NCBI GenBank assembly: GCA_904501755.1
Contig: CAJGBV010000002.1
Span: 1-64,000 of the forward strand
Reading direction: 5' to 3'
Length of the DNA: 64,000 bases
Source of the DNA: Clostridiaceae bacterium
GTDB taxonomy: Bacteria; Bacillota; Clostridia; Oscillospirales; Acutalibacteraceae
The translations under genes were made by a program, and so were the position numbers. This document shows, piece by piece, positions 1-6,351 of this stretch (positions are counted from its first letter, which is position 1; each line of letters begins with the position of its first letter). The notes beneath the pieces are model-generated. The model was given only the letters and a program-made list of their open reading frames with translations. It was not told where the DNA came from and searched no databases.

Positions 1-20
1 TAATAATTAACGTTATTGAT

Positions 21-96
21 GCTGCTATGGCTCAGGTGGTAGAGCACATCCTTGGTAAGGATGAGGTCACCAGTTCAAATCTGGTTAGCAGCTCCA
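21..96 (+). tRNA. tRNA-Thr (anticodon GGT), CCA encoded
   Basis: A full cloverleaf can be drawn by eye. The acceptor stem GCTGCTA pairs with TAGCAGC, the D stem is GCTC/GAGC, the anticodon stem is CATCC/GGATG around loop TTGGTAA (anticodon GGT, threonine), and the T stem is ACCAG/CTGGT around TTCAAAT. The discriminator base is T and the CCA end is encoded at 94-96. It decodes ACC and ACU. The CCA end lies directly against the first hairpin repeat (98 onward), so that hairpin may also act as the 3' processing or termination signal. An upstream promoter is not visible because the window begins only 20 bases before the gene. Confidence 0.95.
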
Positions 97-97
97 A

Positions 98-215
98 AGC
101 CCCAAGGACAATAAGTTCTTGGGGCTTACTTCTTACCTATTACCTCTTCACTCTTACCTCAAAAATGTCCTTGGGGCTTTGGGAAGTAATAAGTAAAAAG
201 TAAGAGGTAATAAGT
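98..215. repeat. Hairpin-rich repeat, copy 1
   Basis: Bases 98-161 match 851-914 in the same orientation with only two differences (positions 110 and 144). The repeat starts with a 12-bp stem, AGCCCCAAGGAC (98-109) against GTTCTTGGGGCT (115-126). A third arm, GTCCTTGGGGCT at 167-178, can pair with the first arm instead. The pyrimidine-rich stretch 127-160, built from TTACYT-like units, is mirrored by a purine-rich reverse complement at 181-214. The whole unit is therefore a nested imperfect inverted repeat. It carries no coding sequence. It looks like a dispersed non-coding repeat of the MITE or IVS-flank kind, but the family is not identified. Confidence 0.8.
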
Positions 216-235
216 GTTTTTTGCAAGGCTTTGCC

Positions 236-264
236 TTGCTCTTTTTGTTTTATAGTGGTATAAT
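236..264 (+). promoter_or_regulatory. Promoter of the four-helix-bundle cassette
   Basis: TTGCTC at 236-241 and TATAAT at 259-264 are separated by 17 bases, and TGG directly before the -10 gives an extended -10 element. The -35 overlaps the right arm of a small hairpin, GCAAGGC-TTT-GCCTTGC (223-239), which is followed by a T-run and could terminate read-through from the tRNA side. Start codon distance is 24 bases. Confidence 0.5.
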
Positions 265-288
265 CACATAGAGAAAGGCGGTAATATT

Positions 289-639
289 ATGGCTGATAGT
301 CCGTTAATTATAAAATCAAAAGAATTCGCTTTGCAAATAATTAAGGTTTGTAATTATGTAAAACAAACCAAAAAGGAAAGTGTATTAACAAACCAACTTA
401 TTCGCAGTGGAACAAGTGTCGGTGCCAATATTCGTGAAGCATTTTATGGACACGGTACTGCAGATTTTATTGCCAAACTTCAAATTGCACTTAAAGAATG
501 TTCAGAAAGTGAATATTGGTTGGAGCTTTTAATCGAAAGCGGTTATTATGATAATAACGATATTTTAGAAAAATGTGTTGAGGTTAAGAAATTACTTATA
601 ACATCAATTAATACCGCAAAGAGTAAATTAAATAAATAG
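289..639 (+). CDS. Four-helix bundle protein (23S rRNA IVS-encoded protein family)
   Basis: This 116-residue protein has the look of the S23/IVS four-helix-bundle family (TIGR02436). An N-terminal helix with the pattern KSKEFALQIIK is followed by the family hallmark LIRSGTSVGANIREA near residues 37-52, an ISKL/AKLQIALKE helix, and ESEYWLELLIES leading into a last amphipathic helix. The length is typical (about 115-130). Family members were first found inside intervening sequences of bacterial 23S rRNA genes, but many lie elsewhere and the molecular role is not settled. The start is supported by AAAGGCGG six bases upstream. The gene sits between two copies of a hairpin-rich repeat and is followed 18 bases later by a 45-residue ORF, which suggests a small self-contained cassette next to tRNA-Thr. 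Confidence 0.85.
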   Translation: MADSPLIIKSKEFALQIIKVCNYVKQTKKESVLTNQLIRSGTSVGANIREAFYGHGTADFIAKLQIALKECSESEYWLELLIESGYYDNNDILEKCVEVKKLLITSINTAKSKLNK

Positions 640-657
640 AATTATGGAGGAATAAAA

Positions 658-795
658 ATGAAGGAGTTAAAAATTAATGGCGTAATTAGCATTCCTGATG
701 ATATGACCTTACAACAATTTTGTGAATTGTTTAATGAGATTATGGATAAATATGATTTTGGATTTTCTGGCCATATTAAAGAGCAAGAAGAGTAA
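658..795 (+). CDS. Small conserved-looking protein, 45 aa
   Basis: An ATG at 658 preceded by TGGAGG seven bases upstream opens a 45-codon frame ending at TAA 793-795. The product begins MKELKINGVISIPDD, then an amphipathic helix (LQQFCELFNEIMDKY) and a short Gly/Phe-containing tail ending in acidic residues. It is only 18 bases after the four-helix-bundle gene, so the two are probably co-transcribed. Small proteins with a similar start (K-I-N-G-x-I-x-I-P-x-x) occur in Firmicutes and their phages as hypothetical proteins. That resemblance is recalled, not searched. The function is unknown. The good ribosome binding site and codon structure argue for a real gene. Confidence 0.6.
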   Translation: MKELKINGVISIPDDMTLQQFCELFNEIMDKYDFGFSGHIKEQEE

Positions 796-850
796 TTTTA
801 ATGGAAAATCCTCGGTTTTCGCCCAGTTCTTTTTCGTACAAGAGAGACAA

Positions 851-973
851 AGCCCCAAGGACGATAAGTTCTTGGGGCTTACTTCTTACCTATTACTTCT
901 TCACTCTTACCTCAAATAAGGTTTGCACGGGATTTTTGGGAAGTAAGAAGTAATAGGTAATAGGTAATAAGTT
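851..973. repeat. Hairpin-rich repeat, copy 2
   Basis: Bases 851-914 repeat 98-161 with two substitutions, and the match can be extended three bases leftwards (848-850). The first stem is conserved: AGCCCCAAGGAC (851-862) with GTTCTTGGGGCT (868-879). The TTACYT-type tract 880-914 is again mirrored by a purine tract of GTAATAG-like units at 938-972. The central part and the right end differ from copy 1: the third GTCCTTGGGGCT arm is missing and the end is GTGTTGCTTCGCCAC. The two copies bracket the four-helix-bundle cassette as direct repeats. Confidence 0.8.
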
Positions 974-1152
974 CGGTGTTGCTTCGCCACGGATTATAAA
1001 TACAACCCTCACGCATTGATTTGTTTCCTCTTTTATGCTATACTACACCTAATGCGGTGGTGATAAGAGGCTTGGTACATCATCTTACATTATTAGACAA
1101 AAGCGATATAAAACTTTGTTTTACAAATAGACAGCAATTAATAACTTTATGC
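974..1152. other. Non-coding gap, nothing recognised
   Basis: Between the second repeat and the promoter at 1153 there is no convincing ORF, RNA gene or riboswitch fold visible. The stretch is AT-rich with a short GC-containing segment around 1050-1075. Confidence 0.5.
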
Positions 1153-1181
1153 TTGACAATCTGTAATTATCCTTGTAAAAT
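1153..1181 (+). promoter_or_regulatory. Strong sigma-A-type promoter for the GH130 gene
   Basis: TTGACA at 1153-1158 and TAAAAT at 1176-1181 are spaced by exactly 17 bases. The start codon follows 63 bases later. No clear operator palindrome is seen around it. Confidence 0.65.
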
Positions 1182-1244
1182 TAACTTGCAGAAATAATTA
1201 AGTTTTTGCTTAATTTGAATATTTTTTTACAGGAGGCAGCTATT

Positions 1245-2288
1245 ATGATTGAAAAGTTTATCAAAGACGAATACATAATGCACCGTTATGAAAACAACCC
1301 CCTTATTACTAAGGAAATGTTTCCTAAAAAGGTGAAATCTGTTTTTAACTGCGGACAGGCAATGTATCAGGGCAAATATGTTCTTCTCATTGCTTGTATC
1401 TTTGAGGAAGACGGTCAGGAGAAAACAGGAATTCACGCCGCATTCAGTGAAGACGGAATTCATTTTGACATCGATAAAGAACCTCTTTGTAAATATACCG
1501 ACTGGGCACCTGGTGTTCCAGGAAACTACGACTGTTGGGTTATTGACCCTCGCGTTACTCAGATAGACGACGAATATTATATTGTACGTCCCGCACAGGT
1601 TAAATATCCTCTTGGTCGCGACATCGGACCTGCTGCAATTCTTGAGAAAACCAAGGATTTTAAAACTGTAGAATTCGTTGAGTGTATCGGTCTTCCTATT
1701 AACCGTGTACCTTGCTTATTCCCCGAGAAGATAAACGGCGAGTATGTTCGTCTTGACAGACCCTATGGTATTCCTCGTCTTACCAATATGCCTGAGGCAT
1801 TTATGTATGATGCTCTTACCTATGGTATGTGGATTTCTTATTCTCCCGATATGATTTATTGGGGTCGTCATCGTCCTTTCTTCAATCCTTGTCAGGACTT
1901 TGCAAACTATAAGATTGGACCTACTCCTCCAATTAAGACTAAGGATGGATGGTTAGAGATTTACCATGCTGTTTATTGCGAAAATGGTGAGTATGTATAC
2001 TCCCTCAGTGCAATGCTGATGGATCTTAATGACCCTTCAAAGATTCTTTATGTACTTGACCGTCCAATACTCGCTCCTAATACCGACTATGAGCTTTACG
2101 GTAGAAGTGGTAACACATGCTTTGCCTGTGGTGCTCTTGCCGATGAGGAAAAGGACGAGATTAGAATTTACTATGGCGCTGCTGACGAGAGAATTGCTCT
2201 TGCAACAGGTAAGCTTTCTGAGCTTCTTGATGAACTTAAAAAGCATCCTCTTTCTGATATTGAGTGCTATAAGAATATGAATAAATAA
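1245..2288 (+). CDS. Glycoside hydrolase family 130 protein (beta-mannoside phosphorylase/hydrolase type)
   Basis: The 347-residue protein has the GH130 five-bladed beta-propeller signature: RYENNPLITKEMFP near the N terminus, then VFNCGQAMYQGKYVLL, and WVIDPRVTQIDDEYYI near residues 93-108. The Asp of the DPR motif is at the position of the family's catalytic acid. Characterised GH130 enzymes phosphorolyse or hydrolyse beta-1,2- or beta-1,4-mannosides. The exact substrate cannot be read here. The ATG at 1245 is chosen over an in-frame codon at 1206 because AGGAGG at 1231-1236 lies eight bases before it. There is no signal peptide, so it acts in the cytoplasm on imported oligosaccharides. A consensus promoter precedes it, a long hairpin follows, and a HAD phosphatase is next downstream. 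Confidence 0.88.
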   Translation: MIEKFIKDEYIMHRYENNPLITKEMFPKKVKSVFNCGQAMYQGKYVLLIACIFEEDGQEKTGIHAAFSEDGIHFDIDKEPLCKYTDWAPGVPGNYDCWVIDPRVTQIDDEYYIVRPAQVKYPLGRDIGPAAILEKTKDFKTVEFVECIGLPINRVPCLFPEKINGEYVRLDRPYGIPRLTNMPEAFMYDALTYGMWISYSPDMIYWGRHRPFFNPCQDFANYKIGPTPPIKTKDGWLEIYHAVYCENGEYVYSLSAMLMDLNDPSKILYVLDRPILAPNTDYELYGRSGNTCFACGALADEEKDEIRIYYGAADERIALATGKLSELLDELKKHPLSDIECYKNMNK

Positions 2289-2291
2289 TTT

Positions 2292-2379
2292 AAAACCGTG
2301 CTTTGAAGTGATTTGGTGTTATGCTACTACACAAAGGATTAATTTTTCTTGATTACTATAGCTTCAAGAGCACGGTTTT
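2292..2379. terminator. Long-loop hairpin after the GH130 gene
   Basis: AAAACCGTGCT-TTGAAG at 2292-2308 pairs with CTTCAA-G-AGCACGGTTTT at 2362-2379 with a single bulged base. The loop of about 53 bases contains weaker inner pairing (AGTGATT against GATTACT). The symmetric A and T ends suggest a terminator or processing element rather than an operator. Confidence 0.55.
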
Positions 2380-2419
2380 CTTAAAAAGTATATAAAAGAA
2401 TATTTAAGGATGACGTAAA

Positions 2420-3385
2420 ATGATAGTAAATACTTCTCATGCAACAGAAACTGAGATTGTTAATGCAATAAAAGACAGAAAAATAGTATGTGCTTTTCAT
2501 GACATTGACGGAACACATTCTCTTATTCGTAATTGGCCTCCTGTAATGAGTAGGGTACTTTATGATACACTTGTAAATGGTATTCCCGATAATCTCACAA
2601 GCGAGGAAAATATTAATCGTTTGGTTGAACTTTGCGATACAGAACCATTAGAAGAAACCGATAGATTTTGTGTTGAAAGTGCCGGACTTTCTGCACTTAC
2701 ACAAATGGAATGGGCAATACGTCGTAATCAGGAATGTATAAACGGTAAATATAATAGTGAAGTGAATTCAAAAATTATAAAACTTATCTGGGATGGCAAG
2801 GAAAAATTCGATGAATTTGATGAACCGAAAGAATATATTGAATATCTTGCCGATGTAACACCAAAGTTGTTCTGGGTTTATGAACAGGTTTTAAATCGTT
2901 TTTGTAGAGATAAAAACCTTGCTAAAGCTAAGGAAAATCCCAATGATTTTTTGGTTCCCGGCTCGAAAGAATTTATGAATTACTTGCACAAAAACGGTGT
3001 AAAAAATTTCTTTGTTACAGGTGCTGTTGTGGACAAATCTAAGAATCCACCTATGGGAATGTATGAAGAAGTATTGGGCTTGGGCTTTGAAATCGGAGAA
3101 AACAAAACGGTTGAGGATATTTTTGGTTCAACATGGGATGAAAAGATACCAAAAGATGAAGTAATGCTTCGCTTGGTTGAAAAACTTAACATAAGCGGTG
3201 AGAATGTACTTGTTATAGGTGATGGACGTAGCGAGATTATTGCAGGTGTAAAGCTTGGAGCAGTAACGGTCAGTGTATTACCTGAAAGTGCAAAAAGACA
3301 GCGTGAGCTTCATAAACAGCTCGGTACAAATATGATAATAGATAATTATAAGTCAGATGATTTATTAAAGATTTTCAGTAAATAA
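2420..3385 (+). CDS. HAD superfamily phosphatase-like hydrolase
   Basis: The HAD motifs are visible in order. Motif I is DIDGT at about residues 28-32 (nucleophile Asp in FHDIDGTHS), motif II is the Thr in FFVTGAVV near residue 201, a conserved Lys lies between them and motif IV, and motif IV is GDGRSE near residue 269. A cap insertion of about 150 residues rich in helices separates motifs I and II, giving 321 residues in total. The ATG at 2420 has AAGGATG eight bases upstream. It may share transcripts with the GH130 gene through the intervening hairpin. A sugar-phosphate substrate fits the context: GH130 phosphorylases release hexose-1-phosphate. That link is inference, since many HAD proteins have other substrates. 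Confidence 0.75.
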   Translation: MIVNTSHATETEIVNAIKDRKIVCAFHDIDGTHSLIRNWPPVMSRVLYDTLVNGIPDNLTSEENINRLVELCDTEPLEETDRFCVESAGLSALTQMEWAIRRNQECINGKYNSEVNSKIIKLIWDGKEKFDEFDEPKEYIEYLADVTPKLFWVYEQVLNRFCRDKNLAKAKENPNDFLVPGSKEFMNYLHKNGVKNFFVTGAVVDKSKNPPMGMYEEVLGLGFEIGENKTVEDIFGSTWDEKIPKDEVMLRLVEKLNISGENVLVIGDGRSEIIAGVKLGAVTVSVLPESAKRQRELHKQLGTNMIIDNYKSDDLLKIFSK

Positions 3386-3440
3386 TTTTGACAAGTAAAA
3401 ATAATTAATATGTAGTTATGTTATACTACTGCAAGAGATA

Positions 3441-3471
3441 GCACCCTACAGGTATGCGGCCTATAGGGTGC
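3441..3471. terminator. Terminator between convergent genes
   Basis: GCACCCTA (3441-3448) pairs with TAGGGTGC (3464-3471), with partial inner pairing CAGG/CCTA. It lies between the ends of the HAD gene and the oppositely oriented LysR gene, so it may serve both strands. Confidence 0.65.
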
Positions 3472-3478
3472 TTAGATT

Positions 3479-4315
3479 TTATAAAGAAAATTTTTCAATA
3501 AGCGTTTCATAAAACTTATCGGTAATATGATTCATACTATTCTTTTTGTATATATATATGTTTCTCTTGTTTTCACCGATGTTTTGCAGGGTTATGTTGT
3601 CAGAAAATTGACCGAACCAAGAAAGTTGGGGGACAACAGATACTCCAAGTCCAAGCTCTATACATTGCCTTATATAAAATGGGTCTTCACTTTGTAATAC
3701 TATGTGAGGAGTAAAGCCATAATTATTGCATATTTTTAGAGTGTGCTCGTAAATACTGCTTCCTGCACCCATAGTTATAAAAGGTAATTTTTTGATCTGG
3801 GAGGAAGAAAAATTCGAGTTTAATTGAAACTTATTTTTATTATATGCTAATAAGAAGTTTTCTTCTGTTATTTTAGTTTTTAAGTGAGGTGTGTCAAAGT
3901 CCTTATCAGTGACAATTATATCAAAATCTTCGGTTATTTCCTCGGTGCTATGAACGGTAATAAAAGAAATATCCGGGTATGTCTTTCTAAAGCTTTCTAT
4001 GGCTTCCATAACAACACGGCGAGTAATATGTATATATATTTTAATTGTATTACTTATTGATGGACTTTTTAAAACTGACTTTGCATTTTCAAGAAGGTCT
4101 AAAGCAGATTTTGCATTTTTATAGAAAAACAACCCCGATTCATTAAGCTTTATTTTATTTGACTGCCTGTTAAACAAAGGCGTTTCGAGCTCGGCTTCAA
4201 GACGTTTTATGGTCTGAGAAATGTTTGATGGCGGAACTATAAATTTTTTGGCAGTTTTTGAAAAGTTTTCGGTTTGTGCGGCATCACAAAAATATTTTAA
4301 TTGCAGTATCTCCAT
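3479..4315 (-). CDS. LysR family transcriptional regulator
   Basis: The 278-residue protein begins with a LysR winged helix-turn-helix: MEILQLKYFCDAAQ, SKTAKKF, ISQTIKRLEAELETPLFNR and LNESG follow in the usual spacing over residues 1-65. The C-terminal part has the alternating alpha/beta layout of a periplasmic-binding-protein-like effector domain. The start at 4315 is preferred over an upstream in-frame codon because AAAGGAAG lies eight bases upstream on the minus strand and the extra residues are hydrophobic and AT-driven. The gene is divergent from a SemiSWEET/esterase/DUF4886 operon, the standard arrangement for a LysR regulator and its target, so it probably controls that operon in response to a small ligand. 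Confidence 0.88.
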   Translation of the reverse strand: MEILQLKYFCDAAQTENFSKTAKKFIVPPSNISQTIKRLEAELETPLFNRQSNKIKLNESGLFFYKNAKSALDLLENAKSVLKSPSISNTIKIYIHITRRVVMEAIESFRKTYPDISFITVHSTEEITEDFDIIVTDKDFDTPHLKTKITEENFLLAYNKNKFQLNSNFSSSQIKKLPFITMGAGSSIYEHTLKICNNYGFTPHIVLQSEDPFYIRQCIELGLGVSVVPQLSWFGQFSDNITLQNIGENKRNIYIYKKNSMNHITDKFYETLIEKFSL

Positions 4316-4358
4316 TTTTAAAACTTCCTTTCTTGAAATTATTATACAATATAATATA

Positions 4359-4410
4359 ATAACTTTCAAGTTATAGTAATATAACATATTTAATGTTTTA
4401 CACTATAGTG
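4359..4410. promoter_or_regulatory. Two palindromes in the LysR divergent promoter region
   Basis: ATAACTT-TC-AAGTTAT (4359-4374) is a 7-bp inverted repeat and CACTATAGTG (4401-4410) is a perfect 10-bp palindrome. Both lie in the 137-base gap between the divergent lysR gene and the SemiSWEET gene, where LysR proteins normally bind. The first has the T-N11-A form of LysR boxes. The surrounding sequence is very AT-rich, so chance palindromes are possible. Confidence 0.4.
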
Positions 4411-4452
4411 AATTATTGTTATTATTAAGTTATAAAATAAGGGGGAATACTT

Positions 4453-4749
4453 ATGGCAGAAATTTTAGAGGTATTTATGATTGTTAGTTTTGGGGCTTCC
4501 TGGCCAATGAATGTTATTAAATCATACAAGGCAAGAACGACAAAGGGTAAAAGTCTTGCTTTTTTGTGTTTGATATTTATAGGTTATATTGCAGGGATTT
4601 CTTCGAAACTACTTAATCAGTCATATATGGCGTCAATTTCTTCTAAATGGTATGTACTGTTCTTTTATGTGTTGAATCTGATTATGGTTGGCACAGACCT
4701 ATGCTTATATGCAAGAAATTACAGGCTTGATAAGGAGAATAATCAATGA
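4453..4749 (+). CDS. Small three-helix membrane protein, PQ-loop/SemiSWEET-like
   Basis: This 98-residue protein has three predicted membrane segments (about residues 4-22, 33-52 and 64-87). Between the first two is a polar stretch (SWPMNVIKSYKARTTKGKSL) with the proline-containing helix end and the RTTKGKS loop seen in PQ-loop/MtN3 triple-helix bundles. SemiSWEETs are about 85-100 residues and dimerise to move sugars, so length and topology fit. Transport has not been shown for this subgroup, and annotation as an uncharacterised membrane protein is the alternative. GGGGGA lies upstream of the ATG. The stop codon overlaps the start of the next gene (ATGA), so translation is coupled to a predicted esterase. 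Confidence 0.6.
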   Translation: MAEILEVFMIVSFGASWPMNVIKSYKARTTKGKSLAFLCLIFIGYIAGISSKLLNQSYMASISSKWYVLFFYVLNLIMVGTDLCLYARNYRLDKENNQ

Positions 4750-5486
4750 GAAAGATAACCGATATTTGCTATGATGAAAAAACAGGTCAAAGTCTTGATA
4801 TATATTTGCCTGACAGTTCTGAGTTTTCCGTAATTATATATTTTCATGGTGGTGGTCTTGTAGGTGGAGATAAGTCCTATCAGAAAGTGTTTTTTGACTA
4901 TTTGGTGTCAGAGGGCTTTGCTGTAGTAAGTGCGAATTACAGATTATACCCTAATGCAAAATATCCCGATTTTATTGAGGATGCAGCCGGTGCTGTTGCC
5001 TATGTGTTTAAAAATTTAGGTGAGTATGGTGACGTAAAAGGTATATATGTCGGAGGTAGTTCAGCAGGAGGTTATTTGTCGCAAATGCTTTGCTTTGACA
5101 GAAGATGGCTTTGTGTACACGGCATTAAACCAAGCGATATATCAGGATTTTATCATGATGCCGGTCAGCCCACCTGTCATTTTAATGTTTTAAAGGAAAG
5201 AGGAATTGACAGTCGTAGAGTAATTATAGACGATTCTTCTTCGTTGTATCATATAGGTGAGGATGAAGAATACCCACCAATGCTTATTATTGTATCCGAT
5301 AACGATATGAAAAACAGATATGAACAAACTATGCTTTTGGTTTCTACACTTAAACATTTTGGACATTCTGAAAAGGTTCTGCTAAAGGTTATGAACGGTG
5401 GACATTGTTCTTATATTGATAAGAAAGACGAGTGCTCAAAAAGTGTTTTTGGAAAATTGGTGACTGATTTTATCAGAAACATATAG
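4746..5486 (+). CDS. Alpha/beta hydrolase, carboxylesterase type
   Basis: The 246-residue protein shows the hormone-sensitive-lipase-like esterase layout. The oxyanion motif HGGGLVGG is at about residues 36-43. The nucleophile elbow GGSSAGGYLSQ is near 102-112. The acid is probably the Asp in IVSDNDMKNRYEQ, and the base His is in GGHCSY near 217. There is no signal peptide, so it is cytoplasmic. It is coupled by a 4-base overlap to the SemiSWEET-like gene and followed 13 bases later by a DUF4886 hydrolase. The set suggests intracellular removal of acyl groups from an imported compound, perhaps an acetylated sugar. The substrate is inference. Confidence 0.82.
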   Translation: MRKITDICYDEKTGQSLDIYLPDSSEFSVIIYFHGGGLVGGDKSYQKVFFDYLVSEGFAVVSANYRLYPNAKYPDFIEDAAGAVAYVFKNLGEYGDVKGIYVGGSSAGGYLSQMLCFDRRWLCVHGIKPSDISGFYHDAGQPTCHFNVLKERGIDSRRVIIDDSSSLYHIGEDEEYPPMLIIVSDNDMKNRYEQTMLLVSTLKHFGHSEKVLLKVMNGGHCSYIDKKDECSKSVFGKLVTDFIRNI

Positions 5487-5499
5487 GAGAGTTTATAAT

Positions 5500-6225
5500 A
5501 TGAAGGTTTTATCTATTGGAAACAGCTTTTCTCAGGATTCTCACAAATGGTTGCATAAATTGGCAGTTAAAAACGGTGTTGAGTTAGAAACAGTTAATCT
5601 TAATATCGGCGGTTGCAGCTTAGAAACACATTGGAATAATGTGGCAGAAAATAATGAAAGTTATTTTCTGGATGTATGCGGAGATACTGCTGAAAGGAAG
5701 AACAGCATAATTGAGGCTTTAAGACTTGAAAAATGGGATATAATTACTGTTCAACAGGTTAGTGATTTGAGCGGTGTATATAAAAGCTATGAGCCTTATC
5801 TTACGTTACTTGTTGATACAGTGCGAAAGGAATGTCCGGATGCAAAAATATACTTCCATCAGACGTGGGCTTATGAAATAGATTCTAAGCATGGCGGCTT
5901 TGTGAAATATAATAATAGCCAAGCTGAAATGTACCGTTGTATTGTAGAAACAAGCGAAAAAGCGGCACAATCTATTAATGCTGAATTAATACCTACAGGA
6001 AAAGCGATTCAGACCCTGCGTAATGAAGTGCCCGAATTTGATTATAAAAATGGTGGCGTATCTCTTTGCCGTGACGGTTTTCATTTATCGCTTGATTACG
6101 GAAGATTTGCAGCGGCTGCTACGTGGTTGCATACTATTTGCGGTGTGACGGTTAAAGCAGACAGTTTTGAGGACTTTAATCCAATACTGCTTAAAAAGAT
6201 ACTTGATGTGGTAAATAAATTATAA
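5500..6225 (+). CDS. DUF4886 family protein, SGNH-hydrolase-like
   Basis: The 241-residue protein starts MKVLSIGNSFSQDSHKWL. The GNSFS motif is the block I Ser of the SGNH/GDSL fold. GG in NIGGCSLE resembles block II, and DGFHLSLDYGRFA near residue 194-206 supplies the block V Asp-x-x-His (D-G-F-H). This layout is that of DUF4886 proteins, which often sit in polysaccharide-utilisation loci and are thought to be carbohydrate esterases. No secretion signal is seen. AGGAGA lies nine bases upstream. It is the last gene of the three-gene operon and is followed by a strong terminator. Confidence 0.82.
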   Translation: MKVLSIGNSFSQDSHKWLHKLAVKNGVELETVNLNIGGCSLETHWNNVAENNESYFLDVCGDTAERKNSIIEALRLEKWDIITVQQVSDLSGVYKSYEPYLTLLVDTVRKECPDAKIYFHQTWAYEIDSKHGGFVKYNNSQAEMYRCIVETSEKAAQSINAELIPTGKAIQTLRNEVPEFDYKNGGVSLCRDGFHLSLDYGRFAAAATWLHTICGVTVKADSFEDFNPILLKKILDVVNKL

Positions 6226-6231
6226 ATCAGA

Positions 6232-6255
6232 AAGAACACTAATTTTAGTGTTCTT
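6232..6255 (+). terminator. Rho-independent terminator of the esterase operon
   Basis: An 11-bp perfect stem, AAGAACACTAA (6232-6242) with TTAGTGTTCTT (6245-6255), runs into a T-rich tail. Confidence 0.85.
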
Positions 6256-6259
6256 TTTC

Positions 6260-6288
6260 TTGCTACTGTTTTTAAACTGTGCTATAAT
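6260..6288 (+). promoter_or_regulatory. Promoter of the EamA transporter gene
   Basis: TTGCTA (6260-6265) and TATAAT (6283-6288) are 17 bases apart, with TGC before the -10 (extended -10). Confidence 0.55.
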
Positions 6289-6351
6289 GTTCTGACTGCA
6301 CGTCATTATATAACGATGATTTAGGGACATTAAATTACTGGAGATGAAATT

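Noticed and set aside
127..214. CRISPR-like array from the repeated TTACYT units
   Set aside because: Units are only 6-7 bases, lack regular spacers, and form inverted arms. No cas genes are near.
722..919. 65-codon forward frame overlapping the 45-residue gene and repeat copy 2
   Set aside because: It runs out of frame through the well-supported small gene and through the non-coding repeat, and has no ribosome binding site.
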